Of a stretch of 64,000 nucleotides of DNA, positions 22,179-34,149 are shown piece after piece (position 1 is the first letter of the stretch; each line of letters opens with the position of its first letter). Both the position numbers and the translations under genes were made by a program. The stretch comes from Chiua virens (lineage: Eukaryota > Basidiomycota > Agaricomycetes > Boletales > Boletaceae). The DNA lies in contig JAHNUO010000029.1 of NCBI GenBank assembly GCA_019787685.1, positions 62,001-126,000 of the forward strand, read 5' to 3'. The notes beneath the pieces are model-generated. The model did not search any database, had not been told where the DNA came from, and saw only the letters and a list, made by a program, of their open reading frames with translations.

Positions 22179-25100
22179 ATGTCTTCACGCGCCGTTACAC
22201 GCAAATCACAGACGTCGACATCTGGACTTGGTCGACATTTTTCCAGCCCAAAGCGGCCTCGAGACAAGCGAAAGACCCAGACCATAGTCTCAGTTCCCGG
22301 CCAGCGCGAACAACATGAACGATACCTTGCTCAGCTGAGAGATCTCCTCGAAAATAAGCAACCCGCACAGGAGGCGCCATCCCTCGATGCTCCCCCCAAT
22401 CACGACATCACAGCTGTCACCGGTGAACACGAGGATGATATGTTATTTTTCCAGGCTCCCCAGGATGACTTTGAAGTCATCGACTTCACCGTTGATACCA
22501 ACGGAGATGAGCCTCAACCCTCCGAATTGCCCGCAAAGAAACGGCGAATCCAACCTGACGCATCGACCGAACGCACTTATACACGCTGGAAGAGTGTTCT
22601 TCCTAACCTCGTTACACCATATCTCGGTTATCACGCACGCACTCTCGGAAAACGACTCGAGGATACTCCTCAGACACTGTCACTTTGCACTCACGCTGAA
22701 TGTACACGAAAGACTTCAAGAATTCTTTGCTTGTTTTTTGATCGTAAGTCCACGGAAACACCCATACGGATTCGCTTATCTGACATTTGTGAGATTTTAC
22801 ATCGGTCGATATCATAGGCTGTGATTGCGCAACACAACCTCAAGTTCTTATCCATCACGGTTTCTTCCCATCATCTCCTTCTCAACCTCGCCTGGCAGTA
22901 TCTGTCGAACTCCTTGGGTTTTACCGAGCACTTTTTGAGCGTTCTTGTGATGCTATCAATGCTCTAGCTGCAGCTCTTCACACTCATTATGTCCGACGGG
23001 GATTCTATGTCATCGATAAAGCGGTATGTCTGCTAGAGTCCATACGTTACTAGCTAACTATTTCTTGCAGGGTGAAAAGATTCAAGACCCTTTTCGTCGT
23101 AGCCTTGCTTCAGCGGTGCAATGGTACGATGTCCTTCAAGTCGAAGTCGAGAAGCAAATAAATGGCATTCTTCAGCGTTGCCGCGACAAGATAAGCAACT
23201 CGAAGCCTATGCTCTCCGCAACATCTAATGCTGCCGTTGCGTCAACAACTTCTCGCCCGCGTACTCCATTTGTTCTCTCCCCAGGAACATCCTCTCCTCT
23301 CCTCGTCCAGCGTTGTCCTGCGTGCTTCGGAGGCACCACATTTGGAAGGCCGCTAGCAGAAGGGGGGGACTTCCACGTGGCTACTGACGGCAACTTCCAC
23401 CATCGCCATCGCCGCTCATCCAGTGATTGTCCTGCTTTTTACGACCCCACATATTTCCTTTCCAAGGGCGAAGTCGACGCTATGGGCGAGCAAATCCGAA
23501 AGCAGTGTAAGAAGCCTGCCAAAGCCTACACCAGAGATGTTCCTGATGAGGCAATTGATGCGTGCGAAGCATCGTATGAAGCCGCAGATGGCAATAAACG
23601 CAAGGCTGATATTGATTGCTATGACGACACTGGACTCATGGCCCTGATCTGTCGCCATGACATCCCGCTCTTCTTCGCCAACATCGACTCACCTGGAGAA
23701 CAGCAGAAGTACGTGATTGCCCTGATCACCCACCTGTTTTCACTGCTGCCACCCGAAGCCACTGTGGTCATCCTGTATGATATCGGCTGCGTCCTTCACA
23801 GGACGTTATCCAAGGTATGTTTTTCCCGTCTGCACAATTTTATCTGACTTGGTGCCTAGTATGAGATCCTCGGTCCCTCAATCCTCAAAAGGATCCGTTT
23901 TGCTACCTCAGTTATGCACGCTTATGGTCACGAGTGGGCCTGCCAACTCGTGTTTAACCCCCGGATGGCAGTCGGCTTAGGACTTTCGGATGGCGAAGGC
24001 ACAGAGCGCCTCTGGTCTAGACTCATTAAATTGATCACCATTGAGCGTTCCTCGTCGGTATGTCAATACTACCTAAAGTGACTCCTCTGACGTATAATCT
24101 GTTGCCAGCGCAACCGCCGAATCTGGTTAATTGACCGTCAAGCCACTGCAGTTGGTAAAGAGATGCGCGATGATCTTGGTGGCTGGATCAATCGGCGTCT
24201 TCGGCGTAATCTCCGAGGCCATGAGGACGCTGCACGCAAACAGATTGAAGAAAGTCAATACAGCCTTCAAGAGCTCGAGAAGCAATGGTCTGACCAAAAA
24301 CAGGCGCAGTTGTCGATTCGATCTCGTATGTAGCCTTCTGTGAATCATCACCGCGTTTGGCATCTAATTTATAACATGTCAGATGCTCCCAACCGTTTGA
24401 AGAAGGAGCTTGACGCTGTCATTACGCTCCAGGCTGACCTCTCTGCCACTGAACAGGCTTTACAGGTTGCCAGAGAGGCCGTTGAGAAGGTACCCAGTAT
24501 GGCTGATGCTTTAGATGTCCTTGCTGGATTGGAACGCACCCACACATGACTGATGAGCAAGGTTGACTCTCTCTATTCTTCCCTGAACGTTCAGGATATA
24601 TTTCCTGAACTGGAAGGGATACCATTCGAGTTCGTTCGAATTCTCCTTTTGGCACGCGATCTCAAGATTAACATCCGAAAACGTGCAATTGGTTCCTTCT
24701 TCAAGTGGGATAAATTGGATCAGGCGGTTGGAGGCGGTCAAAAACCACTTGGTAAATGCTATCACTGAATTCTTTTAGCACTTTCGCATTAATGACCTCG
24801 TCAGGAACAAAGCTCCACCAGCAGACTCGAAAAGCAATCGCAAAACGGCAGCCCGCACTGATGAGCGCCATTCGCAAGTTTAACACGTATTGTGGTGAAC
24901 TCAAGGCGCTGTACGATCCTTCGTGGCTAATCCCTCTTCCCTGTCCCCTCTCCACCAAGCTCGCCGAGCTGCGTGCTGATCAGTCTTTGATGGAGGATGT
25001 CTGGATCAAGCCGGCGAATGATCAGGTACCCCTTTGGCTTGAAGACCAAAACGTTCGCCAAGGGATCCGTGGCTTACTCAAACAAGATCGGTGCGTAGAA

Positions 25101-26526
25101 GAATGTCGTCGCCTGGGCATGGAGTCCAATAACCTGTGCCGCTGGTACGGTGCTGAACTTGCGGCTGTGGAGCTTGCCTTGCGAACCCCCGAGAGTCAGT
25201 TTATTGTCTTCTCTATTGTCTTTGCAGAACTGACGAGACATAGACGAGATTTTCTCCCTGTCTCTTCAACACCACCGCAGCCAACTACTTCGCCTTCGTT
25301 CACGCTGGATCTCACCGCTCGCGTCTGCACTACACTTCGAGAGCCAGGAAAAGGAAGCAGTGTCCCTTGCAGAATCACTTTCTGGTACATCTCCCTCAAT
25401 TTCGCTTTCTTGGGTAAGTCCAGTGGTATTAGAAGCACCATCACACATTCCCGAAGAGGAAGACGTATGGCCGCATGACTTTGGAGCCGAGGAAACTGAG
25501 GAAGTCGACGCGGTTGAGCAAGCTTTGGACCGCAACGTTGTGCTCGAGGACTACTTCGCCGAGGATCCCGCAATTTCGCACGAGGATGTCAAAGACATGG
25601 ATCCACGGGCATCATCCCTCTCTCCGCCGATCCCAATTATCTGGGAATTTCCTCAGGTACAGATCCGCACTGCCAATTCTGGTTTTGAGCTCACAGATTT
25701 AATACAGAATCTCAAACTCGATCCCACCCTACCTTCACCCACCGTTACCGTACCCTTGGTATCAACCACGATTCGCCCAGCGCTAGATGGCTTTCGGTCA
25801 GTAGTTTTCGAACCCAGCGACATCGCGATGCTCAAGTCACCGACCGCTCGTATCAACGATACATGCATCAACGGATGCATACCTCTATTACTCTCGAAAA
25901 TCAGTCCCTCTGCCACTGAATGTTATGCTGTTTTCTTGACATACGACCTTCCTTTCTTCCGCCAATCGCCAACCGACGAACGACTCTGGCGTACCATGTC
26001 ACGCACCAAATTTTGGAGGAAGGACACGTGGATCATACCGATCCACCGATCGTCTGGTGAAGGGCACTGGGTTCTCTGCGTGATCCGAGTGGCACGCAGA
26101 GAACTTCTACTATTTGACAGCTTTGGGCATTTGGGGCAACGTGCATGGGATGCCGATGTAGCGGTATGTTTTTCCCACATCTCCGGCCAGATCTTGCTAA
26201 AAGAAATTCACAGGACCTTGTGAGGCTGATTCGACACCTCGTATCACTTGCTTGCAAGCATGTTTATGACCCCGGGATTGATCTCACCGATTGGGTTGCG
26301 CGTCCTCTTGTGGTAACATCATTTTCATTGCTTCGTTCTCTCATTGTTCTCAATATCGTAACTATTCCCACAGATTCAGCCTTTGCAAACGAACGAGTTC
26401 GACTGTGGGATCTGGGTTTTGGCAACCGTGGCGTCAGTTTTTAGGGGTTTTGATTCAACTGCGCTTCATGAAACAGATATCCCTATGTTTCGCCAGTTTC
26501 TGTACACGCTAGTAACCTCTGTCTAA
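22179..26526 (+). pseudogene. KDZ-family transposase fused to a Ulp1-like (C48) protease, one internal stop
   Basis: Start MSSRAVTRK at 22179; stop at 26524-26526. The basic N-terminal region is followed by RWKSVLPNLVTPYL and a CxC zinc-binding stretch spanning an intron at 22744. The transposase core includes RCPACFGG, DFHVATDGNFHHRH (first Asp), CYDDTGLMALICRHDIPLFF, ILYDIGCVLHRTL and GLSDGEGTERLWSR (Glu). Coiled-coil sequence follows, then FVRILLLARDLKINIRKRA. After 25,240 the frame continues into a linker and a cysteine protease domain: RINDTCINGC, GEGHWVLCVI (His), LLLFDSFG (Asp) and, after an intron, LQTNEFDCGIWVLATVA (Gln and Cys). At 24547-24549 an in-frame TGA interrupts ERTHT-LMSKVDSL, where an Arg codon CGA would be expected. 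Introns are short. Fungal KDZ elements carrying Ulp1 domains are known; the element ends were not found. Confidence 0.85.
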
Positions 26527-27165
26527 ATATGATACATCCCCATTTTCCAATGCCTGACCTTCCAAGTATTGTAGACGCAATACGTATGCATGCCAGAACA
26601 ACAGTGCATTCGCTACCTCCTTGTGACGCCCAAGGGAACAGTCCGAAGCCTGCACCTTGCGGTGCGGCCATCGATCGAGCTCAGCAAGAATGAACTCATC
26701 TAATTCATTCAACACGCTATCCGTTTCACCTCTCCAGCATCTTGCTGCCCGAACCTGTCTCGACTTGCGTTCCACCCTGAGATTGTGACCAAGGAGAGCA
26801 TCCACCAGATTCGCTGTAAAATGGTCTTCATCCTCGTTGTCTTCAGGTTCAGCATGATGGTAGGGGGGGTCGTGATTCCAAGCTGTGAGGAGGGTGTCGT
26901 CCATGGTTTCCCCCCCTCTTAGTGCCTCTGAGAACGTGGGTGAACAGGGCAATTGTTTGTTTGCTAACTCCAGGAGATCGTCTGGCAAGAAAATAGGGGG
27001 GAGGGAGGGCGATCGATCCAAGCAGGCATTTGAATTGCAGAGTCCCCGTCGTTTTCTGTATGCTCTATAGTTCTGTTCAGACCGCGTAACCTTTCCGCTG
27101 TTGTGAAATCCGTGAAATGAGACTCTAACTTTTGCATCCCGAAAACTCGTACCGGGATGAAGCAT
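26509..27165 (-). CDS. Hypothetical protein convergent with the KDZ-Ulp1 gene
   Basis: A 218-codon open frame. It has a basic N-terminus (YRAYRKRRG), a middle with LPDDLLELANKQLPC, an acidic patch EPEDNEDEDHF and a hydrophobic C-terminal helix (EVANALLFWHAYVLRLQYLE). The stop overlaps the tail of the KDZ-Ulp1 gene by 18 bases. No family is recognised. Its position suggests it belongs to the same mobile element, and the acidic/helical make-up could suit a small partner protein, but that is inference. An intron near 27,100 is possible. Codon composition does not separate it clearly from chance, so confidence is moderate. Confidence 0.4.
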   Translation of the reverse strand: MLHPGTSFRDAKVRVSFHGFHNSGKVTRSEQNYRAYRKRRGLCNSNACLDRSPSLPPIFLPDDLLELANKQLPCSPTFSEALRGGETMDDTLLTAWNHDPPYHHAEPEDNEDEDHFTANLVDALLGHNLRVERKSRQVRAARCWRGETDSVLNELDEFILAELDRWPHRKVQASDCSLGRHKEVANALLFWHAYVLRLQYLEGQALENGDVSYLDRGY

Positions 27166-28003
27166 TGTATGTTTGTCTCTGCTGTCGCCGAGCAGTCTGT
27201 TTTTCGGCCAGAGTGCGATATTTTGCCCGCCTACCCATCGGTCCTAGTTTAGCAAGTAGTTACGTTCGAGCTGCAACTCAGTATCAGAGAGACAAGTCAC
27301 TTGTCATTCACGCCAATTCATCCAAAAGCCCACGAGTAGGCTACCGAACAAATAATTACTCATGTCTGAAGTGTAAGGACTTGCTCGATCAAGAGACGGG
27401 CTGGAAATATGTCATTCTGATGTTCAGTTCTGATGTTCAGTAGGACCATTATTCGATCAGTGATTGGTCACAAGCGACCGATTCAGCAGGACTATTATTT
27501 CAATTACGATTGGCTATCTGTAAGTGGTTATGTCCGGTCGGCTTTCGCCCTCGAGTGACTCTTGCAGAACTGCTCCGAAACCTCATGAACCTCATGGACT
27601 CCATGATATTGACCTGTGCACCCAGACAGGTAAGTGAAAATCTCTTTTAAACACTTCCGTGTTCATTGACATTCTTCCATCTTATTTCAACCACCCGACC
27701 ATGGTTTCTTCCAGATCTCATTTATCCATTGCGAGAGCTTCGAGTTCTCTGTCGACCTTCGACGTTTAAAACTTGTTCACCACTGGGATCCAGATTGGCA
27801 CATACGTTTCCTCCACCTTTTCTTCTGCACATTTGTGTACTCTGCTGGAAGGCCCCAGGCGTTCACCTCGTCTCTGCGTGTCTCCGACAATCCAACCCCA
27901 CCAATGTCTTCGACAAGCCTACGTTCCCCCTTGTGATCTGGCTAGGTGGGGTCCTGCCTGTGCGATTTTATGATCTTGCTAATTTTGTGTCAGACTTCCC
28001 TCC
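27166..28003. other. Spacer between the KDZ-associated ORF and the next plus-strand gene
   Basis: Plus-strand frames here change phase often, and the 243-codon one (27,666-28,397) mainly shadows the following gene. No domain is seen. The 3' part presumably holds the promoter of the 28-kb gene. Confidence 0.35.
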
Positions 28004-31000
28004 ATGGCTGACAGCGATGACGCGTCAGCTCCCCGCCTCAAGCCCACTCAGTATGTGGTCCAGCAGATCGGAGGTGGTCGCCGTCGAAGTCCTATGCCGG
28101 TATTGGAGACCCCAACTCGCCTACGCCCTCGACGGAGACCCACTTATGCCGACTCTGACGACGTGTGTAAGACCCTGGGGATCCGCTCAAAACCCAGAGC
28201 AGCTGGCCAGGACTCGGTGGTTGATGCACTCCCACAGCAACACAGCTCTCGTGAAGTCGCCCAGACGGTCACTGCGCCTACACGCCCTCCCTCGCGTGCC
28301 TTGCCACCCGTTCCCTGTCCTTCGGATTTACCTGTACGCTCATCGACATCCCGCCAATCCTCACTTGCACCTCCTGATCCACCTGTACACTCATTGACAT
28401 CCCGCCAACCTTCGCTTGCACCTACTGACTTGGATGAAGCCACCCCCCTCGCTGTACACCACAACCTCGTACCATCGAACGGTCCGCCCTATCCATCACT
28501 ATTCTCTGCATTTCTACCACCTTTGCTTCCCCCAGCTATTCCCCCCATCCCAGTGGATCCACCGTCACGCCCACCTTCAGCTGCTCCACAAGTGCCACGC
28601 ATTCACCCACTATCTCCTGCAGGTCCTCGCAAGCCTTCTGGTCCACATACATTTCCTCCTTCAGGCCGCAACTCTCTACCTTTCACGTATCAAGATACTT
28701 CCTCTGATCCCACAAATGAAGGATTCCCCACATCGCTCACCGAGGACATCATCACGATTCGCCCGTCGATCCCTCAAACTCGTGTCATCCCTCCCACACC
28801 GCAATGCGCTCAACGGGCTGGAGTGGACTCAGAGGAAGTTAACCCCGATCATGGCGCCGAAACAGCGATCCCTCACACTCATGTCATCCCTCCTACTAGT
28901 ACACCACAACACATCCAACAGGCTGGAGTGGGCTCGGAGGAAGTTATCCCCGATCACGGCGCTGAGACAGATGTCCCTGTTCCCTCTGTGCCAACCACAC
29001 CCTCTGGTGGACGGCGATCAGCAGAGACACAGACCATTCTCAACACTGCTTACACTGATCTGGACACCGTTTTGGACCACACCTCAAGTCGACTTGGTCT
29101 AACCCAGCAACAAGTCCTCGATAGTTGGCACAAGTCAAGAGGCCGCGTCGTCAATGGCGTCAATCACTGGAATGTGTATCAAGTCTTTTTCAAGGCACAC
29201 GAGGAGCAGGAACGGCGGCGAATTGACCTCTCTCTGGAGGAACCAGGTATGTGATGACACATGACCGGTCATCAGTTGCTTAACAATGACTTAGGCACTC
29301 CTTCCACCATGAGTCGTTGTTATAAAAGATTTATTGCTGACCACGCCGACACTTGGAAGGATATTCTTGAAGTTTATGAGCTCACAGAGGTCACGAAGTC
29401 CAGTCAAATGACGATATCTCAACGTACTCAAACCTTTGACCGTTTCTGCCGCAAGATTAGTGATTTGGTATGTTCTCGAAAAGCGATCAATATCTTCACC
29501 TAACCCCTCGTAGCTAGACACAGCCGCTAAGCGCCACGGCTTTGAAGCTGCCGTGGTCATATGTGGTAACATCGTCAATGAGGATGCGTCATTAGGGTAC
29601 TCCCATACAACCACTGATGCGAGCAACGTAAGTGGATCCATCAACCATATATTGATATCGTGTTAACGTGAGGTATGTCAGTTTTGGGAAGACTGCTGCC
29701 GAGCCTGCCCAGACTCAATCATAGGGCACCTCAAGGCCCATGTCTAGTAAGTCTGCAATAGATGGATGTCAAGTCCCTTGTCTGACTGTCTGTCAAGTAA
29801 TTCTGTGTCGCTGAAGTCTGTGGAACGAGCGTTTGCCGACGATGGAGAGCCACCTGGTGCAGCCGGCGTGGAGGTACCTATGGCTGACGAGGAGCACTCC
29901 GCTCCCGACGTTGTGCAGCCCAAGCCTCAGCAAGACGTCAAGGCAGCCCCGCAGGCAGATGTTACGGTAGTCAACGACTCCGATAGTGTTGACCCAACCC
30001 CCTGCATCAAATCTGGTATTATACAGCTCGTCCGTAAGTACTCATTGCTTTTGTGTGTGTATCGTCTCACCTGCTATCTAGGTGCATGTGGGGTAGACAC
30101 CACTAAACTACGTGGCGCGAACTTTCCATGGAAGACGCTCCTTACTTTCTTGGCGGAAAAAGGGCTCGTTATGGAGGGGTACCCTCACGACATCTTGATG
30201 CCTGGCGAGAAACAATCGGCGACCACTCGCATGAAGGGTCTAAACAGCCTGACGCTACCACAGAAGCGTATTCTGGCTTCCGCTCTGCGTGCAAATCAGG
30301 TCACTCTCAGGAGAGTGGCTGATTCCCGCGAACTTGGTATGTTTGGATTGCTCCGCTGACGTGCTACCATACTTACACTCTTTAGCTGCTCTAGTCAAGA
30401 ACAAATCACCCGTCATCGTGGAAGAAGCACCCCCACCGACCTCCCATCATATCCATGGGCGACGGATGTTCAGCGACGGCTCAATTGATCACAAAGGACC
30501 TCGTCGAGTATATGATGGAACTTCAGTCCGTATTAAGCAGTCCTCGAAAAACAAGACGCGATACATTGAGATTTCTGACGGTTCATCACCTATCATTGTA
30601 AAAGATGTCAAACTGCCTCGCACATCCAATCCCACCATGACAGTAGACCCGGAACCACTCGAGATCTCCAGTGACACTGAGAACATTTCTGGACCCGAAG
30701 CCTCTGAGTCGGAGGAGTCGTGTGGTGGTGGTGACGTGTCCAAAAAGCGGAAGGCCACCTCCAAGATGCCTTCTAAACCTGCACCTAAAAAACGGATGAA
30801 ACACGCAGAGCCACGGCAAGCGAAAGAGTTGCGGGATAAGAAGGGCAAGGCAAGGGAGTCCTCCGATGAACAGAAGCCACCGCAACGAGTTCAGAAAGAT
30901 AGAACAGGACTGAAGGCGGTCTCTCAGACAGTTGTGGAGTTGGAATCTTCCGACGAAGAGCTCCTCTCTGGCAAAATATTGACAGGTTTGTCGCAATTTT

Positions 31001-31855
31001 ACATCTGATGGGACTTGGATTTTAATGGAATCTCCACGTCAGCACCTAGCTCTAGCAACTCAGCTGTTGAACCTCCAAGACGTAAGTCCTCCAAGATCAT
31101 TTTATTCGACCAGTGCTAATTGTATGTTAGCATGTCCTAGACCTCGGGTAATCCGTCGAGAAGACAAGAAAAACCAGGATGACAATGTCTTCCTCGTGGC
31201 AGGCCCTTCGCGCACATCCGAACGCGCATTTTCGGACTCGCTCAAGAAGAAAATCGAAGGTTCTGGGCCGGGTCACAGTGGTGCCCACTCCGTTCCACCT
31301 TCTCCATCGCCACCACCATCGCGAGTTCTCAAGCATGACGAACTTCAGCTTCCCTCCATCCCTGCTGAACCACCAGCAGGTGCTCCCTCTGATCATCCAT
31401 GCGACTCTGTGACGGGTCCACAAACAGTCGGACCTGGCAGTAATCCCAAACAACATTGTTTGGGATTTTCCACCGTCGACCCCACTCAGCCTCCCATTGC
31501 CGGGAACGGGTACTTGATGCCCAATAGTAACTACCTTCAAGGACAGCCATATACTCAGCAATTCTTCGGTGCACAGGCAGGTTATCTGGGCGGGCCAGGT
31601 GTTTACCAAGGTCGGAGCATGAACGCCACTGGAGTTTTCCAAGGGGGCAACTTGAATGCAGGGATCAACATGAATGTGCCCGGCATGTACAATGCAAACA
31701 GCACTGGGGTTTACCAAGGAGGCAACATGAACAGTTTTGGAGTCTACCCAATGGGCCAACCGTATTTGAACTTCCCTGATCCTGGAGGACTCAGAGCCTC
31801 AACTCTCCCTAGCTTACCTGCGCCACCGAATGGTAAGCCTCCATCTCGAGGATGA
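28004..31855 (+). CDS. Large low-complexity protein with an HMG-like segment and Gly/Asn-rich tail
   Basis: The start has a strong CC-ATG-GC context. The exon plan is 28004-29246, 29295-29467, one from about 29512, and further exons to the stop at 31855. The N-terminal 330 residues are Pro/Ser-rich with internal repeats, including a roughly 33-residue unit present twice (28,780-28,980) built on RVIPPTP and HVIPPTS. Then come LGLTQQQVLDSWHKSRG and NHWNVYQVFFKAHEEQERRR, with a second helix pair STMSRCYKRFIADHADTW, resembling an HMG-box-like or Myb-like DNA-binding unit. A conserved-looking block has ANFPWKTLLTFLAEKGLVME. A basic nuclear-type region (KKRKATSKMPSKPAPKKRMK) follows. The C-terminus repeats GVYQGGNMN-like units (31,590-31,750). 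Similar proteins are common near mushroom transposons. I infer a nuclear role; none is proven. Confidence 0.65.
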
Positions 31856-31858
31856 ACA

Positions 31859-32233
31859 GAGATTCTTTTTGAAGTATTTTACTGTGTATTTACATGTTTT
31901 GCGTACATAATTCTTGAGATCGTTGAAATAATTGAAGATGGGGAGGAAAGGTTCGAGAGCACTCACGTTGGACGACAACCCCGATAGATCTTGGAGAAGT
32001 GACTGTAGCCACAGCGGTTGCTCAGGAGCCGGAATTGGAGGGTTGTGGATTACCTGAAGTAAGCATTTGCTAGTGTGTGACGTGCGGTCTGAGCCTGATT
32101 TGCAAGAATTTGCAAAGTAACGGAGGCTCAGTGAGTGCGGACCGACCGATCGATCTGTGGTTGGAAGCAAGCGGTGATCGAAGCATGCACCGACTGTGAG
32201 TGCCGGCGAAGATGCCACTTTTTTCTCAACCAA
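31859..32233 (-). other. Truncated 5' exon of a minus-strand gene
   Basis: The minus strand here has one protein-like exon (about 32,056-31,968) with IPAPEQPLWLQSLLQDLSGL followed by a good GTGAGT donor, but no downstream exon: the 28-kb gene ends at 31,855. The same upstream sequence and a matching GTGAGT occur at about 34,150-34,210 in front of the viroplasmin-like gene. This is probably the truncated first exon of a paralogous minus-strand gene. Confidence 0.35.
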
Positions 32234-32366
32234 TCATGCTCCAGCTGAACTCAATAGTGCGTTGTTTATGACCCCTTCACCTCGGGCTTGAAGCACTTGT
32301 CGACTCCCATCATTCGCGCCGCACACAAAGACTCAGCATCAGCTTTCCATTGCTAAATTTTCTAGT

Positions 32367-33039
32367 ATGCCACCACCACCACCACCCAATTCCGGTGGTG
32401 TACCGCCCGGTGAACTCGTCCAGCTCTTCGTCCCACCAGCAGTCCGCCTGCGAGGCATCGATGTCATGTATCAGAGCATCAACGACTCTGAAGTGGTAAG
32501 TCATGTCGTCGATTCTCTGCGCTTGCAAGTTGCTCAGTGGGCTTGGGTGATCAGACGTTTCAGCTGAACGTTACACAACCGCGGCGGGACGGTGTCCAGT
32601 CGCTCGGGATCACTACGGCTTACGAGGGTGACTTACTAGATCCTGTGCCAGATGATACCAAGGATGGTATCATGCGTGAAGATGACATACAGGCCAGCAA
32701 CAACACAGTAAGTAATATTGTATAGCTGAATCGTTCTCAAATTCCCTATCTGACCACCTATGTCAGTCCGAGACAGGTACGACTACCCGGGAGGGCACGG
32801 TCATGTCAAACAGGACATTACGTCCACGCAGTCGTGCAGGAGGGCCATGCAGGGTCTCTCGTGAAATCCGCACTCCGAGCCGGTTGATCGCCGGGCCAAG
32901 TAGGGTTCAACGGACTGAAAGTGAGATCTTCTCGCCAAGTCAGTTGGTCGCTGGGGCCAGTGAGGCTCAGGAGACTCGAAGTCGGCGTAGTCGCGCCAGG
33001 AAAAAACGTAGTACAACAACGCCGGATGCCAACAAGTAG
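32367..33039 (+). CDS. Small basic hypothetical protein
   Basis: Three exons join in phase 0. MPPPPPPNSGG to NDSEV is followed by a GTAAGT donor. The second exon starts at TFQLNVTQPRRDG (acceptor near 32,558) and ends ASNNT with a GTAAGT donor near 32,709. The third starts SETGTTTREG (acceptor near 32,767) and ends at 33,039. The product is about 170-190 residues with a Pro-rich start and a very basic C-terminus (SRRSRARKKRS), so a nucleic-acid-binding or nuclear role is possible. It is transcribed away from the truncated exon at 32 kb. A diverged copy of its first exon occurs at 34,631-34,760. No family is recognised. Confidence 0.45.
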
Positions 33040-33346
33040 TAGAATACGTCCTAAAATAATGAGCATTGGAAGCAGTTGGCAATATACTAGTAAACGTGCA
33101 TTGCTTGGGATCTGTTTGATGTTTCGTGTCAATCCGAGAAAACGAAACGACCGTACATTCAATGTACACATGGCTCGTACCTCCGGATCCGTCACGACTT
33201 ACAATCCCGTCCTCAAGTTGAACTTAAATCCCATAGTGCATCACAGTTGCCAAGTCGGACGTTGTGCATGAAGCCAAGAAAACAACAGTATATTTTGTAC
33301 TCAATATTCGGATTGCATTGTAAGTACATAACGCAGCGAAATGTCG

Positions 33347-34079
33347 TTACGGGCGATACTCTGCTTCACCGAGATTAATAGCATCGAGCATGTGAGTGAT
33401 TGCGGCATGAAGGGACGACGTGCGAGTGTAGCAGGCACGGCTGACACCCATCACGAAGCTACTGGTATGGGGCCTGAGTACAAATAGTTCAGAAGACGAT
33501 GCAATCATCATCAGAAGAAAAAATACCATGTGGAGAAAGCGCCAACCCGCTTGCCGCATGTCACGACATAGAAGGGGCCCACAGAGCCAGCCCTCGGGAT
33601 GTCGAAGCGAAATCCGCGGTAAGTGTGCTGGTAGCGGACTTCGCCACTAACAGTAACGGACGATGTGGGAAGGTGCGAATAGGTGGTAAGAGCGCCACCA
33701 ATCTCCACTGCAACAGTGGGATGCACTGTCGTAGCGTCGGTGGCTGCTGTAGATGGGGCATGGTCGGGAGGTGCAACGGTAGTGACAGTGGTTTGAATGG
33801 GAGTGAGGAGAGGAGCAACGACAACGGGGGGGCAGGGATCCTCAACGTGGAGGTCCTCCATGCTCAAGAGGAGGCTAGAGGGCGACGATCCCGGGACACT
33901 AGAGGTAGACTCGGAGGGACCGACATTGACGGCGGAGTGGACCTGCGCAGCCTCGGCTGCAGTGAGTCCGAGCGCTACGAGCAATGAACAAATCGCATCT
34001 GAAGCGAAAGTGCAGAGTGGTCAGAAAAAGTGTGAAGAAAACGGGACGACAACTCACCAAGCTGGGCTTGGCGTGACAT
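33347..34079 (-). CDS. Viroplasmin/RNase H1 N-terminal-like domain protein
   Basis: Three exons. Exon 1 is tiny (34,079 to about 34,058; MSRQAQL). Exon 2 (about 34,001-33,538) starts DAICSLLVALGLTAAEAAQ and has a Ser/Thr/Pro-rich middle. A GTATTT donor, a 50-nt intron and an acceptor at about 33,486 lead to the last exon. The C-terminal 60 residues, GPFYVVTCGKRVGAFSTW then PHTSSFVMGVSRACYTR and SSLHAAITHMLDAI, fit the viroplasmin-like fold that binds RNA/DNA hybrids at the N-terminus of RNase H1. No RNase H catalytic domain follows. Stand-alone proteins of this type are expanded in agaricomycetes with unknown roles. The splice joins keep the frame. Confidence 0.68.
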
Positions 34080-34149
34080 GGCGCGTAGTGATGGAACGAC
34101 TTGAGACGAGGAGGGTGGGTTTGAGGCGAGGAGGGAGGGTTTGAAGGCA

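Noticed and set aside
27666..28397. 243-codon plus-strand frame
   Set aside because: Mostly overlaps the better-supported gene starting at 28,004 in another frame.
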